Below, in pieces: positions 47,501 to 58,949 of a stretch of 64,000 bases of DNA. Location: NCBI GenBank assembly GCA_947471745.1, contig CANJKZ010000092.1:4507001-4571000 (forward strand), written 5' to 3'. Origin of the DNA: Closterium sp. Naga37s-1. Its lineage: Eukaryota; Streptophyta; Zygnematophyceae; Desmidiales; Closteriaceae. Position numbers and translations under genes: made by a program. A model generated the notes under the pieces. It worked only from the letters and a program-made list of their open reading frames with translations, did no database searches and was not told where the DNA came from. Positions within the stretch are counted from its first letter, which is position 1. Each line of letters begins with the position of its first letter.

Positions 47501-48694
47501 GATGGAGGAGAGTGGTGCAGCGGAGGAAGAGGGGAAGAAGGCGAGTGGTGGAACGGTAGTGATTGGGCCGGCAGAGAAGGGGGCAGGAGTTACAGAGGAG
47601 GAGAAGAAAGAGAAGGAAGGCGAGGAGGGGATTGGGAAGGATGAGAAGAAGGGACAGGAAGAGGCAAAGGAGTCGAAGGATGAGAAAAAGGAAGAGGCGA
47701 AGGAGGCGAAGGAAGAGGACTCGTGGCCCAAGTCTTCAGTGACCTCGTCTGACCTCGTCCTTGTAAGCTCGGATCCGTTCTTAACCCATTCTCTCCTGAG
47801 TTCTCACGCTTCCCCTTTCTACTTCACACTTCTCATGCGTCTTCGCCCCGTCTGGTTTAGAAAGGCACCTACTTTTCTGTCCCTCCCCAACGAGTTATGG
47901 TTAGTACTGCCACGTAGCAGATGACTCGTGCTGATTTGAGTGGTTTCCTGTGTGTGCGAAACAATGCCCACCTGCCCCCTCTCCCATGCCTGCACTTTCT
48001 GCGTGTCTGCAGGCCTTCCGCCAGTTTGACCGCAACCACACCGATTACCTCAAGGTCTGCACCTCATGGGAGACACGCGGGAGTGGGGGCGTGGGTGCAA
48101 GGGGGTGCGGGAGGTTGTGGGGAGGGAGGGAGATACGGGAGGGGGTTGTATGGGAAGTGGGTGGGGTAGTGGAGGGGTGATCAGGGGTAACAACAAAGCT
48201 GTCAGGCACTCTTGGTTCACTTTTCACTTCTCCTTCTTCTCTGTCCTCCTGTCCCCCACGTTTTTGCTTTGTCCCCTGCTCACTGCGCCTCACTCTCAGT
48301 CGGAGGATCTGCGCCGTCTGCTGCACTGCCTGGGGATCAATCTCAGCCACAAGATGGTCAAGGTGCGGAATGCATTGCATAGTGAACCATTCTTCTCTGC
48401 CACATGTGTTAACCCATTCTCCCGTGTGTTTCCCATCTTGTGTGGCTTGTTCTCTTCTTGTGTGGGCCACATTGTCTCAACGCAGTTTCTCCCTCGCATT
48501 GGTGTCTCAATGCTTCTGTCAATGCGTGCGTGCATGCATCACTCCATGCATGTCTCAACGCGTGTCTCAATGCGCCATTGTGCCCATGTGTGATCGCCCC
48601 TCGTCAGGAGCTGGCGCTGGTGGGAGCGGCGGAGAGTGGGAAGCACAGGGACGAGCGCGTCTACTACCGCGTTCTTGCCAACTACTGCTGCTGA
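39415..48694 (+). CDS. CCAR1-like protein (cell division cycle and apoptosis regulator family)
   Basis: Twenty exons join in phase to 1354 residues: 39415-39468, 39755-39784, 39968-40144, 40444-40692, 40932-41044, 41231-41580, 41805-42333, 42623-42662, 42910-43002, 43221-43276, 43784-44129, 44399-44622, 44853-44916, 45168-45875, 46243-46317, 46734-46808, 47073-47762, 48013-48054, 48300-48362, 48608-48694. A Gln-rich N-terminus leads to an Arg/Glu-rich helix. Then come the CCAR segment KRYPRLYVPADFCK, the DBC1-type domain (LLMSGLDAPALAQI, ETVVYLLPNLSECLPS), two Lys/Glu-rich charged helices and the C-terminal EF-hand-like domain (FRQFDRNHTDYLK, LRRLLHCLGINLSHK, ERVYYRVLAN). Animal CCAR1 is a nuclear coactivator and splicing-linked protein of about 1150 residues. 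I do not see its S1-like or SAP domains here. One ghost exon lies in intron 14. Confidence 0.92.
46128..46180 (+). pseudogene. ghost copy of CCAR1-like exon 15
   Basis: After a CAG acceptor it reads VKTLTTSLDGMLGYDD, like VKTLTISLDGLLDYDE of exon 15 at 46243, and shares upstream intron sequence (GGCGGCAG). It lacks a donor at the end, so it is unlikely to be spliced in. Confidence 0.8.
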
Positions 48695-49435
48695 CCGCAC
48701 TGATGCCGAAAGCACTGCTGCTGAGCGGAGCCCAACGCTGCTAAGCTGCTGCTTGATCAGCACGGTTTGTTGCTGCTCTTTGTTAGCTCCTGTGTCCCCA
48801 CTGACAATCTCAGCTTCTTGCTGCAGGGCTTTCCCCAGCATCCTCGAGTCCTGACTGGCATACGGTATTAGGGAATTTTTGTATGGGTCTTGTAATTGGG
48901 CTTGCATTGCACATGGATGTGTTTGAGAGGTAGCTTTTGGATTTCATGCTCAGGATTCTGGAGAGCTCATAGAAAGACGTTTTGTGCAGGACGGTCGCTT
49001 GCCCTGCCTTCATGAGTGCATCACCCAGTTTTTGACTGCTGATCTGCAAGTTGCATGCTTCATTTGCACCTCAACCTGGAAGCAGTTGAGCTGGTTCAAT
49101 ATACCGTATCACAACTGGAGTACAAAGAAAACAAAATCAGCTTTGAGAAACCTGGCATTGAATTTGATCAAACTACCAGCAGTGCTGCACTGCATGATGT
49201 TGAAAACTTCTTTAGCAGGAATCTGTGAGGGCTACAAAAACCTTGACAAATCCATGTCGCCCCTGCTTCTGCTTCAACTCACAGACCGCTGCCGTGGCTA
49301 GATCTCATCACATGCACATGTGAGTGAAGCCCCTGCACGCCCATTCACATGACTGATCTAGTTATTAGTTACATCCATGTGATCTCGCTCCCCTCCTTGC
49401 CTCGCTTTACCTCCTTCCACTGCCCCGCCTTCCCT
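48695..49435. other. convergent 3' region between CCAR1-like and ACT-kinase genes
   Basis: No gene is supported. It holds the 3' UTRs of the two convergent genes, with CAG/CTG-rich words at its left. Confidence 0.6.
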
Positions 49436-50083
49436 TCAGTGCTTCTTGACAGCCCCGAAGATGGACCGCCGAAACAAACTGCCCAGAGAGGAAGAGCTCC
49501 CTCCCCCCGCTGTCAAATCCCGCACCCTTGCCACTCCCCCTGCCCCTCCCCCTGCCCCTGAACCTGCCCCTGTGATTCCCCCTCCAGCAGCAGCAGGGGA
49601 GGCGGCATCAGGGCCCAGGCAGAGGGCGGCAGGGGACACCCCCTTGATGGACGCTTCCAGCACTGTCAGCACCTGGTGGGTGTGCATGAGTATGGATGGG
49701 TATAGGTGGGTGTGAATGAGTGGATGTACCCATTACATGGTGGATGCAGGTGGGGAGGTGCAGAGAAGTGAAGTAGAAACGAATCATCCAACAGTCTCAC
49801 CTCGGAGAAGTCGGCTCTATCAGCAGGGTCGGACGCCCAGCAGCGAGCCATGAGGGTGGCGATGGGAGGAGGGAGCGTGGGTGGAATGGGCGGGCGGAGG
49901 TTCCTGGGATGGCAGGGAGAGTTGTGGCAGGATGGGTGAGTGCGTGAGTGACAGGTGAACGGAATGGAAGCAAGGAGGTAAGGTGAGGTGAGTGAAGACG
50001 AGCAGAGGAGACGTGGGAAGGGCAGAGGGTGGCAATGGGTGCGGATCGTGCAATGTGTGCTCTTGAGATGCTTCATTTGCATG

Positions 50084-50115
<32 letters not shown>

Positions 50116-53100
50116 CAGCAGTGGAAGGCAAGCGCCCCTCACCTCTGAAGCACGCCGATAGCAGCCTGCAGGGGTGTGAGGCCAGAGTATGGCAGGTCGC
50201 CTGTCAACACCTCCCTGCGATCATGTCATGGGGGTGAAGGCAAATGAAAAGACGTCGGTGATGGCAAAGGAGAACACGTCCGCGCGCTGGTCATACCCCC
50301 TGTGCTCCATGACTTCAGGCGCCATCCACCGGTCCGGTACGTCCCCGTCTCTGCTGTCATGTCCGCCCAGTGCCCACCACTGCCTGTGCCTCATGCCTCA
50401 TGCCCCGTGCCCTGCACGCCATGCCCTGTGCTCTGTGCTCTGTGCCCTGTACCCTGCTGGCCCCATCCCAATGGCTCACCACATGGTGATGGCGAAGGAG
50501 AACACGTCCGCCCGCTGGTCGTACCCCCTGTGCTCCATGACCTCAGGCGCCATCCACCTATATGTCCCTGTTTCCGCTGTCATGTCTGCCCCTCCCACCT
50601 TCTCCGGCCCGCCCCTCAGCTGCCCCCCCTGCTGCCGCGATGGCAGCATGCGCGCCACACCGAAGTCACACAGCTTCACCACCTGAGGGGCGTTGGGGAC
50701 AGAGCCGGAACAAGAGTTAGACAGAAGAAGGGTTAGAGAGAGGATGGGTAAGAGGAAATGGGCCTCGAATGGCCTCCCGGCTGCCAGGAGGTGCACGATG
50801 CGCCTTTGGTGGGGGAAGTCCAGCCCGGAGGGGGGCTGCTTCCTCCAGGATAGACAGAGTGGTGCGATCAGATGCGCCACAGCAAGGAGAGCAGGCCCTT
50901 CGGATGCCCACTCACGTCGTTCTCGTCAATGAGCAGGTTCGCCGCTTTCAAGTCGCGGTGCACGATGCCCCTCCGGTGCAGAAAGTCCAGCCCGCGCGCC
51001 GCGTCCCGGAGGATCCTGAGGCGCGCCGGCAGGGAGAGGGTGACGCTGTGACGATCCAGGACGTCCCTCACACTGGTGCACGGAGAGAGGAGGTGACGGG
51101 GAAGGAAGGATAGGTGGCACGAGGAGAGAAGATGAGCGAGGTTAATTGGACCATGTTGCGGAGAATCTGTAGCGCACCGGCAGGAAGAGAGCGACACAGA
51201 GGCGATTGAGAGGAGATGAGGGAGGGGAGAGGTGGGACGGCGAGTGCTCACCTTCCCTTTGCCATGAGCTCTGTGACGATGAAGAGTCGCGGCCAGTGCG
51301 AGCAAGCTCCGATAAACTGCACGAGATTCTTATGGCGAACCATCCTGTAAGGAAGATACCAGCGACGGGAGACAGGAGAGAGCAACAATTGGGGCAAGGT
51401 AGTTGTGGGGGGATGAGGGTTACAGAAGGATGGGGAAGGCAGAGAGATGGGATGGCAGAACGACGTGCCAGAAGTGTGTGTAGTGGCATGTCATGGTAAG
51501 GACGTGGCAAACACGTAGAGAATCAAGAAGAAGGGCAAACAAAGAGGACTTTTGAGAATTATTCATAGCAACTTCAATTCAGTACAGGACTTGGATTGGA
51601 GGAAAGGACGGCAAGAGTGGGAGACCAAGAGCCCGTGGAAATTTGAACGAGGGAGTAAGAACACACCTCATTATAGCGACCTCTTGCTTGAAGCACTGCA
51701 GCAGCTCCATGGCCGTCGCACTACACAGCGTCCCACACACCGTGCCCCTGCCCATGCCCATCCCCCCCGTCCCCTCCCCACCCTCCCCAGCAGCACCGCC
51801 CCCAGGTGCGCCCTCCCCCTGCGCGCCCCCCCCATGGGGAGCGAGCTGCAGCACCTTGACTGCCACCTCCTGCCCGCGGTACGTCCCCCTGAGCAGCCGC
51901 CCTGACGCTCCCCCGCCTAGCTTCTCCCCCAGGGCCAGCTGAGAGGGGAGAGGAGAGGGGTGGGGGTGGGGAGAGGGAGAGAGATTGACACCACGGCCCT
52001 CAGGTTGCTCAGTTGCATGTGCTTCGTTGTGTGTGCCTCTAGTGTCAACTCGTAAGAATCACACGCCAGTCAACATCACAGCAGCCCCTTGCTACAGTCA
52101 CGCGCCAAACCCCCCTCACTACAGTCGCACACACATCACACTCACATCACTGTAATCCACGGCCCAGTCCTCATATGCGAGTGCGTCCACCACGGCGCGC
52201 ACGTTGCTCAGCTGCACCTGCTCTCCGCCTCTACGCCTCTGACCCTCACTACAGTCATACGCCATATAGTCACACAGAGCACACTCACATCACCATAGTC
52301 CACGGGCCAGCCCTCATATGCGAGAGCATCCACCACGGCCAGCAGGCTGCTCAGCTGCACCTGCTCTCCGCCTCTGCGCCTCTAGGGTCAACTTGTAAGA
52401 ATCTCACGTTACTCGCATCACAGTAGCCCCTCCCTCGCTAAAGCCACAAGCGCCACACTCACATCGCTGTAGTCCACGGCCCAGTCCTCGTATGCGAGAG
52501 CGTCCACGACGGCGCGCACGTTGCTGAGCTGCACCTGCTCTGCTGTGCGCGCCGCCACTGCCACGCAGCTCCTGCACCGCCTCCTGTAGCTCCACCGTCT
52601 GGGGATGAAGAGGAGCGGACAGGGAAATGAGTGGCCCGAGAAAAGGATCAACTTGGAACGGGTGAAGGCGGAAGGATAATGAGGGAGGCAGAGTGGCGGA
52701 AACAGAAAAGGAGGACAGGTATTTCACCTGAAGTCACAACATGCATCCCACATGCATTCACATGCGACTCCCACATGCAGTGAACCAGCCCATGCCCATG
52801 CGGTGCGACTCACATCATCATGCAAGGGGTGGTCGCCATCAGGCGCCACCACAAACACCTGCAGCGCCATGCCGTCACTGCTGCTGAAGGGACATAGTCA
52901 CCTGAGACAATATTCGTATTGAGACGTCTCACAGCGACTCACATCATCATGCAAGGGGTGGTCGCCATCGGGAGCCACCACAAACACCTGCAGCGCCATG
53001 CCATCACTGCTGCTGAACACATGCGCCTCCCTGATGTTCCACTCCAGCCCCGCATTCCCCAGCGCGCTCGTGAAACACGTCAGCAACCCCGGCCTATCAG

Positions 53101-54600
53101 GAGCTGCCACAGTCACCTCCCACCCGTACCCTCCCCTCTCGCCTCTCCCTGCGCCATCCTCGTTTTCATCTAAAGTGTCGCCGTGGAGACTCGAACCCGC
53201 GCTTCTCGTTTGATCGTAGGACCCAAACGACCCTATGCCTCCTCCCAGACTCCCCGATTCTGCACTTTTCCCCCCAAATTCGTCAAATGCCGCCCCCCCA
53301 TTCCGCCCGTACAGTCCCCGCTGCTCGTTCCCCCGCGCGCCGTCCCCCTCGGCCTCCCCAAGCGCGCATCCTGAACCCCGCTCCGCGCTCCTCCCCTCAA
53401 GGCTGGAGGCGGAACCTCTTGTACCCGTTATAAGTTGAGCACCCGATTTCCGTCTCGGAATTGGCACGGGCGCAGGCACACCCCGCTCTCCGCGCATCCC
53501 ACCTCCGCTGCTCGCGTTGACGCACGCAGCCAATGAGAATTGGCCACCTGTCCGTCCGCTTCCTGACAGTTGCCTCGTCACCTGGTTACCAGAGCCGCCG
53601 TTTGATCCTGAAGTTCCGCCGGCGGATGTGGCGGCGTTACTTGCGGCGGTCATTGCGGCCGCTGTGGGGCTGCAAACGTAGAGCAACGAGAGGGCGGCGG
53701 AGGAACCGAATATAGGCTTTGGAATGCGACGCGGCTGGCTGCTCGACTTCCGTCGCTGTTGCTTCGTTTGTTCCGACTGCCCAGAACTGTCTCTGTCAGC
53801 AGCGCCACTGGCGGCGGCAGCGGCGCGTGGTGTTGGCGTGCTGGGATTGGACGGCAGGTTTGCGGCTCCCAGCCACACGCGTCGCACGCACACCATTGGC
53901 CCGTGGTCGCGGTCCGACTGGTTCGCGTCGCGCACTTCGTTGATCAACCGCATGTGCAGCATGACGTCATCATGGCGGTGCGGGTCGACGCTAAGAGCGT
54001 ACCTGGAGGGCGTGTGTACGCGTTGGGGGACATAGAGGGCCGGAGTGGGGAGCAGAAAGTGGGGAAGAGCAGGGGGGAAAGTAGGAGAAGGGAGCAGGAA
54101 GGGGGCCGGAATGGGGAGCGGAGAGGGGCCCGCAAAGGGGAGTCGAGAGGGGGCACGGTGAGGCGGCGAAGGAAATTAGAATCAAGGATAGGCAAGAGTG
54201 TGACAAAAAGATGAAGAATACACCGACGCGAGCGCGCGTGCCGTGAAAACTGGAAGACGAAGCGCGCGTACCGCGAAGGGAGCGACGCGAAGTGTCGCCC
54301 CAGCGCCTCGACGGCTTGCTTGCCGTACCCGTCCTTCTCCACGCCCTCCTGCACAAGCCGCAGCACCGCGGCACATAGCGACTGCTTTAAAGACTTCTGC
54401 CCGCAACCGCCGGTCAGGGCTACGGCGCCCGGAGGCACCGCGCCCGCCGCCGCCGCTAGCGGAGAAGGTGGAGCGGCTGAGAGTGGTAGCGATTGTGGCT
54501 CTGGTGTCTTAGATTTTGGGCTGGATAGTGCGAAAGAGAGGCTCGAGAGGTCGAGCGGCGAATCAGGTGGCGACACGTGGATGTGAATTCTCGCTGCCAT
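49436..54600 (-). CDS. ACT-domain protein kinase of the plant STY (STY8/17/46) type
   Basis: Minus-strand exons: 54600-54272, 54002-52943, a linker exon (see 52146-52598), 51938-51667, 51344-51252, 51072-50916, 50682-50480, 50214-50143, 49903-49801, 49672-49436. With one 93-nt linker copy the frame gives 872 residues. The N-terminal family motif [20 protein letters not shown] is split by intron 1. A long disordered insert follows, then the ACT domain ([20 protein letters not shown]). The TKL-type kinase has [48 protein letters not shown] and [16 protein letters not shown] Gly-rich insert of about 35 residues sits between beta-3 and the C-helix. Land-plant relatives phosphorylate chloroplast transit peptides; ACT domains bind small ligands. 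Start alternatives exist at 54612 and 54654. The full-length linker exon (52598-52463) is out of frame with both neighbours. Confidence 0.9.
50256..50372 (-). pseudogene. ghost copy of the ACT-kinase activation-loop exon
   Basis: This repeats about 50484-50600, covering [18 protein letters not shown] and beyond. A frame change appears within the copied activation loop and the donor is lost. It lies in the intron after the real exon. Confidence 0.8.
50769..50900 (-). pseudogene. ghost copy of the ACT-kinase catalytic-loop exon
   Basis: It is a diverged copy of about 50930-51010, covering the [20 protein letters not shown] region, in which the frame no longer reads as kinase. Downstream in gene sense of the real exon. 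Confidence 0.7.
52146..52238 (-). CDS. alternative linker exon, copy 3 (intact)
   Basis: A 93-nt block with CAG acceptor and GTGAGT donor, phase 0 at both ends, encodes [20 protein letters not shown] followed by [11 protein letters not shown]. It joins in frame to exon 2 (ending HDD) and the first kinase exon ([10 protein letters not shown]). It matches the segment that immediately precedes the kinase in STY proteins. Confidence 0.6.
52289..52381 (-). CDS. alternative linker exon, copy 2 (intact)
   Basis: A second 93-nt phase-0 block with TAG acceptor and GTGAGT donor encodes [20 protein letters not shown] followed by PVDYGD. It differs from copy 3 at several residues (N/S, D/G, A/P), all in frame. 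It could be alternative to copy 3 or be skipped. Confidence 0.55.
52463..52598 (-). CDS. full-length linker exon, copy 1 (frame inconsistent)
   Basis: A 136-nt block begins [13 protein letters not shown] and ends in a second frame with [20 protein letters not shown]. Acceptor and donor look good, but length is 1 mod 3 while both neighbours are phase 0. Compared with copies 2 and 3 it seems to carry a small indel near the Arg/Gly stretch, or a sequence error. Confidence 0.5.
52806..52890 (-). pseudogene. ghost copy of the end of the ACT-domain exon
   Basis: It repeats about 52932-53015, including [19 protein letters not shown] and the GTGAGT donor. No acceptor is evident, so it probably cannot be spliced as a separate exon. 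Confidence 0.75.
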
Positions 54601-56030
54601 GACCCCCATCCAGCACGACTGATCAGCCGCCTGTACTCGACCTAGAAAGAACAATTCTGTTTATCGAGCTGGTCTGGGAGAGTGAAAAAAGGCGCCGCGT
54701 CGTTTCCTCCCCAATCAACTGACACGTAAGCAGTTCTAGGTGGGCTTAGTGTCGCAATAGCGTATCGTTTCCTCCCCGAGTGAAATCAAGTGACACGTAA
54801 GCAGCTCTAGGTGGGCTTAGTGTCGCAGTAGCGTATCGTTTCCTCCCCGAGTGAAATCAAGTGACACGTAAGCAGCTCTAGGTGGGCTTCGTGACGCAGT
54901 AACGTACTACCAGGTGGCTTCTAGTACAACTGCGGCGAATTGCCACGTTGCAGCTGTTGGAGGCCTGCGCCGCCACTGCTTGGACTCCCCACTGGTGATT
55001 TGAATGCACCAACGACCACCACAGCAGCTTGGCCAGAGAGGTTGGCTCAGCTCAGTTCTCCTTGCAGCTGCTGATGGTGCCCCCCTGGTCATGGTCGAGG
55101 ATGTTTTGGGGGGTGCAGGAGGAACTAGCCGGGTGAGGGTGAGGGGTAAGCAAAGAGACAGCTGGAGCAAAACGGTCATGGCTTGGTTTGGTTTGGATAT
55201 GGCATGGAATGAGCATGAGACCAGACCGAGTCCTCCTGTTTGGTGAGGCGGCGAGGTGAGGCGAGTGGACGGGCGAGCATTGCGAAATGTTGCATTCTCG
55301 TGGTGATGTGTTCTAGGGCCCCTATTGAGCTTGTGGAAACATCGGGTTACTTGACGAAACAGCTACAGTACATTCGATTCGTCGCAATAACATCATCCAA
55401 AACCATGCAATTCGACGCCGCCTGGGAGCAAGTGTGCAAGGCCTGTCGCTGATACGCAGCAGCTCCACATAGTGTCAGCATCACCAGCCTCGCTAGCGAG
55501 GTTCGTCAATCGCGTGCGGTGCCTGCAACAGCCTTGCCCGCGAAACACCTCCGCCCTGAACCCGTAATACGCGCGAAATGCACTCGCCACGTGGTATTGG
55601 CACAGCTACAGTGTATGCCACTTATGCTAGGGCCAACCCCCGCAGCCAAGTCCGCCAACACATTGCGGTTCACTTTGCACGTGTGAGACGTGTCGCTGCG
55701 TGGCTAATGAGGTGCGGAAAGCGCGATGGCGTGTCCCACTCTCACTGGCTTGCACCAACACCACAGCCCTTGGACGTGCATCACGTGTGTCCAAACAAAT
55801 CGGAAGAGAAAATGGTTCAGTTCAGATACCAGAAGTATAAATTATCCCTCCCCACCTCTCGAAATTTCAACTCATCCCTCCCCATCCCACTCAGCTGTTT
55901 ATTGGGAACCACAACCCGAGACTGTTGAAAGGTCGTTCTTCGCCCAGTATCATTGTTCAGCTCTCAATATGGTGCAACAAAAGATGAAGAGCTTAGTTCA
56001 CTCTATGGTAATAATGAATTCCTTCTCTTC
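54601..56030. other. intergenic region upstream of the ACT-kinase gene
   Basis: It holds the promoter side of the ACT kinase and the 3' flank of the 972-residue gene. The main structure is the tandem repeat at 54701-54907. Nothing else gene-like is supported. Confidence 0.55.
54701..54907. repeat. three tandem ~71-bp units upstream of the ACT kinase
   Basis: Units start CGTTTCCTCCCC at 54701, 54766 and 54837 (periods 65 and 71). Each contains GACACGTAAGCAG, with an ACGT core, and CTAGGTGGGCTT. The array begins about 100 bp upstream of the kinase start codon, so it may act as a regulatory repeat. Confidence 0.85.
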
Positions 56031-58110
56031 CTATTTCATCATCTTACTCTCTTCATCTCCCTTACAATCTGTTATAATCCTCCTGACTTGGATCACTTTG
56101 CTGAATGAGACCCGTCTCTCACTTACACTCTTCAGCTTCACTTCTCCAGTCTCCGTGCTTTGGCATTTTGCTTCTTCCGATGGCTGCATGCAACCCTTCA
56201 GTGCACCGTCACCATAGCTGTGGCCGGAGGCAGCGTCAGTTGCAATGGGTAGTCTCCATGACCCACTCCCGGCATATGGTTCTTGATTAGATAAGGCTGG
56301 GACCTGTCTGTGTTGGATTGCCGTGGGGCAAGACGTGGGCACATTGTCTAATAGAGAACAATCATCCCAGGGAGACTGATCGAGGGGGCTATCACCCCAG
56401 GGAAATTGAACGCTGGAGTCAGGCATGGGAAGCCTTAGCGGGGCGCCACGCCATTTCACTGACTTGCACTCTGGTGGCAGTTGCTGCTGGTCTTGCTTGT
56501 TGGAGAATCCTGCCGCTGGTATCGTGCAAGTGCGTCGTGCACTGGGCATTCCAATCCCCGAATCGCCTGTAACACAGCCCTTGATGCGCCATTCTTCCGA
56601 ATTCGCCTCCTCCTCCTCCTCGTTCGAATAGTCAAAGGGCATGGCTGGCCTCTTGACTCCCAGGTTGTGCCCCTGGGATCTCCCATGCTTCAGCTGCCTG
56701 GAAGGGCTGCTGAGACTGCACTGCTTAGAAGCCCCACAAAGAAGCTGGGGAGTGGTATAAAAGCCAGAGGTTGGGGAACCAGCCAAGTCCAGAGCGGCCA
56801 CAACACCCTCATTCACGTTGTTCTCGCGTTCGCCTTGTGCGCTGCTGGACTTCTGCCTGCTGTCCGTCTCGGCTCGCCCCGAGGCCGCACTTGTGCTTCT
56901 CCTGTGGCACCTCCCCGCGCTTCCCGGCGTTGTCAAGGAAGTGCTTTTCAGGGCGCTTGACGACGTGCTTCGCCTCAGCGATTTGGGACAAGGGTTTCGC
57001 GAGGGCTTACGAAGGTTGTTTGGCGAAATAGGATAACCAGTGTGCCGCGCGACGAGCCTCGTTTGGCCCTCACGGAAGGGGAAAACGACCTTCGCACTTT
57101 GCGGCGTGCGCGGAACCGTTCTCTCCCCGTCAAATCCGCCACTCTTCATCCCCGCGTTCGACCCCGTCCCCGCCATCAGAAGCCTCAACGCCGCGTCTCC
57201 AACGCGCGTCTCCCTTCCGCCCTCCCCTACATCTGCTAGGGCTTTCCCCCCACCGCCACGGTCCCTTCCGCCTTCTGCCGCCACCCGCCGCAAGCTTGCC
57301 CGCTCGCTCGTGTTTCGCGCGAGGAGCGCAGGAGAAGACGACCCGTGTGGTATGGGGCAAGAATCTTGTCTCGCAGTCCGAATAATTCTCACTCGTTCGA
57401 GGCGACTCGGTGACCGTCGATCGGGTAATATCCGAGAGGCGAACACGCGATCTTCGCCGTCCAACAACGGTGTTTCGCGAGCAACGGTCTGAGGCCGGCC
57501 CGGGGAGGTAAAACGCCTCTGAATTCGCCGATTCACTTGCGCGGCACTTCCAAGTGGCGGAACCCTTGCAAGTGGGAGGGCGCGTGCTATAACCGTTCTG
57601 CTCCGTTCGGCAATACCAGCGGAAATCGGTTCCGTTCCGCCGCGCGGGACGACCGCCAGAAGCTCCGGGGGAAGCGCTGTGCGCGGAAGATGCGGGGAGG
57701 CCGCCGGGCTGCTGCTGAAATCGGCGCTGAGACGAGGCACAGCGCGCCACCTGCCGCTTCTCGGGCCGCTCCTACAGCCACATCTCTCGCTAAAACTGCC
57801 AGTTATTAACCGCGAATCATCCAGCGGGGAGGTTCCTTCCGACGAGTAATCGCTATCTAGCGGATACGCCACGGGGACGCTGTCAGAACAGCTCGAACTG
57901 CCGGTGGTGGTACTGCCGGCCTCCCATCTGCGTGCAGTCACATTGCGATCAAACAGCAGCGCGTCGGCGATCGTGCATGGCTGCGCTATAGGCACGACGG
58001 CATCCGTCGATTCGGAACAGCTGGGTTCGCATTCCGAGGCGGTCCAGCAGCTACTGCCTGTAGTAGAGCTCGCAGTTGATTGCCCCACCGCGGATTTCCC
58101 CTCTCGTTCG

Positions 58111-58141
<31 letters not shown>

Positions 58142-58949
58142 GGGTCAATGCTGCAGTCGGCAGGCCCACGCCCGCGGTAGTTAACGGTTGCGTCGCCGCG
58201 ATTCCCGGGGTGACGGATGGAGCGTCGTGTCGCGCTGGCGATGGGAGCGCCTCCAATGCGGACCGGCGAGATTCGAGCAGCGAGCCACCAGAGTCCGAGG
58301 AGAGGCGCGAAAAAATAGAAATGGACGCCCGTGGTGGGCGCGGAGTCTCCGAATCGGACGGTGACTCGCTGCTGCTGGAGACGTTGGATTGTGGGGAAAT
58401 CGGGGAGGTAGTGGGCGCAGCCGGCGGGAGGCCGGGGGAGGGTTTTATGGAAGGCTTGTTGCTCGGGTCGTCGTTGGGGATTGGGTGCGTCGAGAAAGAA
58501 CCATTCTTCGTGCCAATGCTTCCTTGCTTCAGAAGTCCCTTGGGTATGCCCAGTTCAACCACACCTATGACTTCATTCTCCGCCAAGCCACGCCCCCTTT
58601 CTGGCTCTTTTTTCCCTTCCAGTTGGCTTTTGGATTGCTCCGCCTCTGCCACATCCCCCTCCGTAGGCGCAACGTAGAACCGCATCCCCGTGTTCGCCGC
58701 ATCGTCGCGCGGCGAATAGAGACAGCGGCGATAAAACGGATGGTTAGTATTCGTGTGATTGCTAATCTGCTGCTTCTTTCGCAGTCTCAGCCGTCGATGC
58801 AAGAGCCACGGCAGGCTGTAGCAAGTGACGACCGTGCAGCGCTTGATGACTGATTTTCTTTCCGACCCTTCCCCGTCGCTACTGCTCTCTTCGTTGCTGG
58901 AATCGCCGTCACCGCCAACGACGCACGGCGATCCACCTACCACTGTCAT
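56031..58949 (-). CDS. single-exon disordered protein with candidate PP1-docking motif
   Basis: The open frame runs 972 residues from the ATG at 58949 (MTVVGGSPCVVGGDGDSSNE). I recognise no folded domain. It is rich in Ser, Pro, Arg and Ala. Near the N-terminus, KRCTVVTCYSLPWLLHRRLR is a hydrophobic-basic segment. The C-terminus carries RRVSFSKVIQVRRI, which fits the RVxF docking motif for protein phosphatase 1 followed by a hydrophobic pair. An acidic patch (NEEEEEANSEEW) and FDYSNE lie ahead of it. PP1 regulators are typically disordered and share only this motif, so a PP1-targeting role is a reasonable hypothesis and no more. It has no visible introns, unlike its neighbours. Confidence 0.7.

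Noticed and set aside
57904-58677. Plus-strand 257-codon ORF inside the 972-residue gene
   Set aside because: Mirror of a GC-rich disordered coding region; the minus frame is much longer and starts and ends cleanly.
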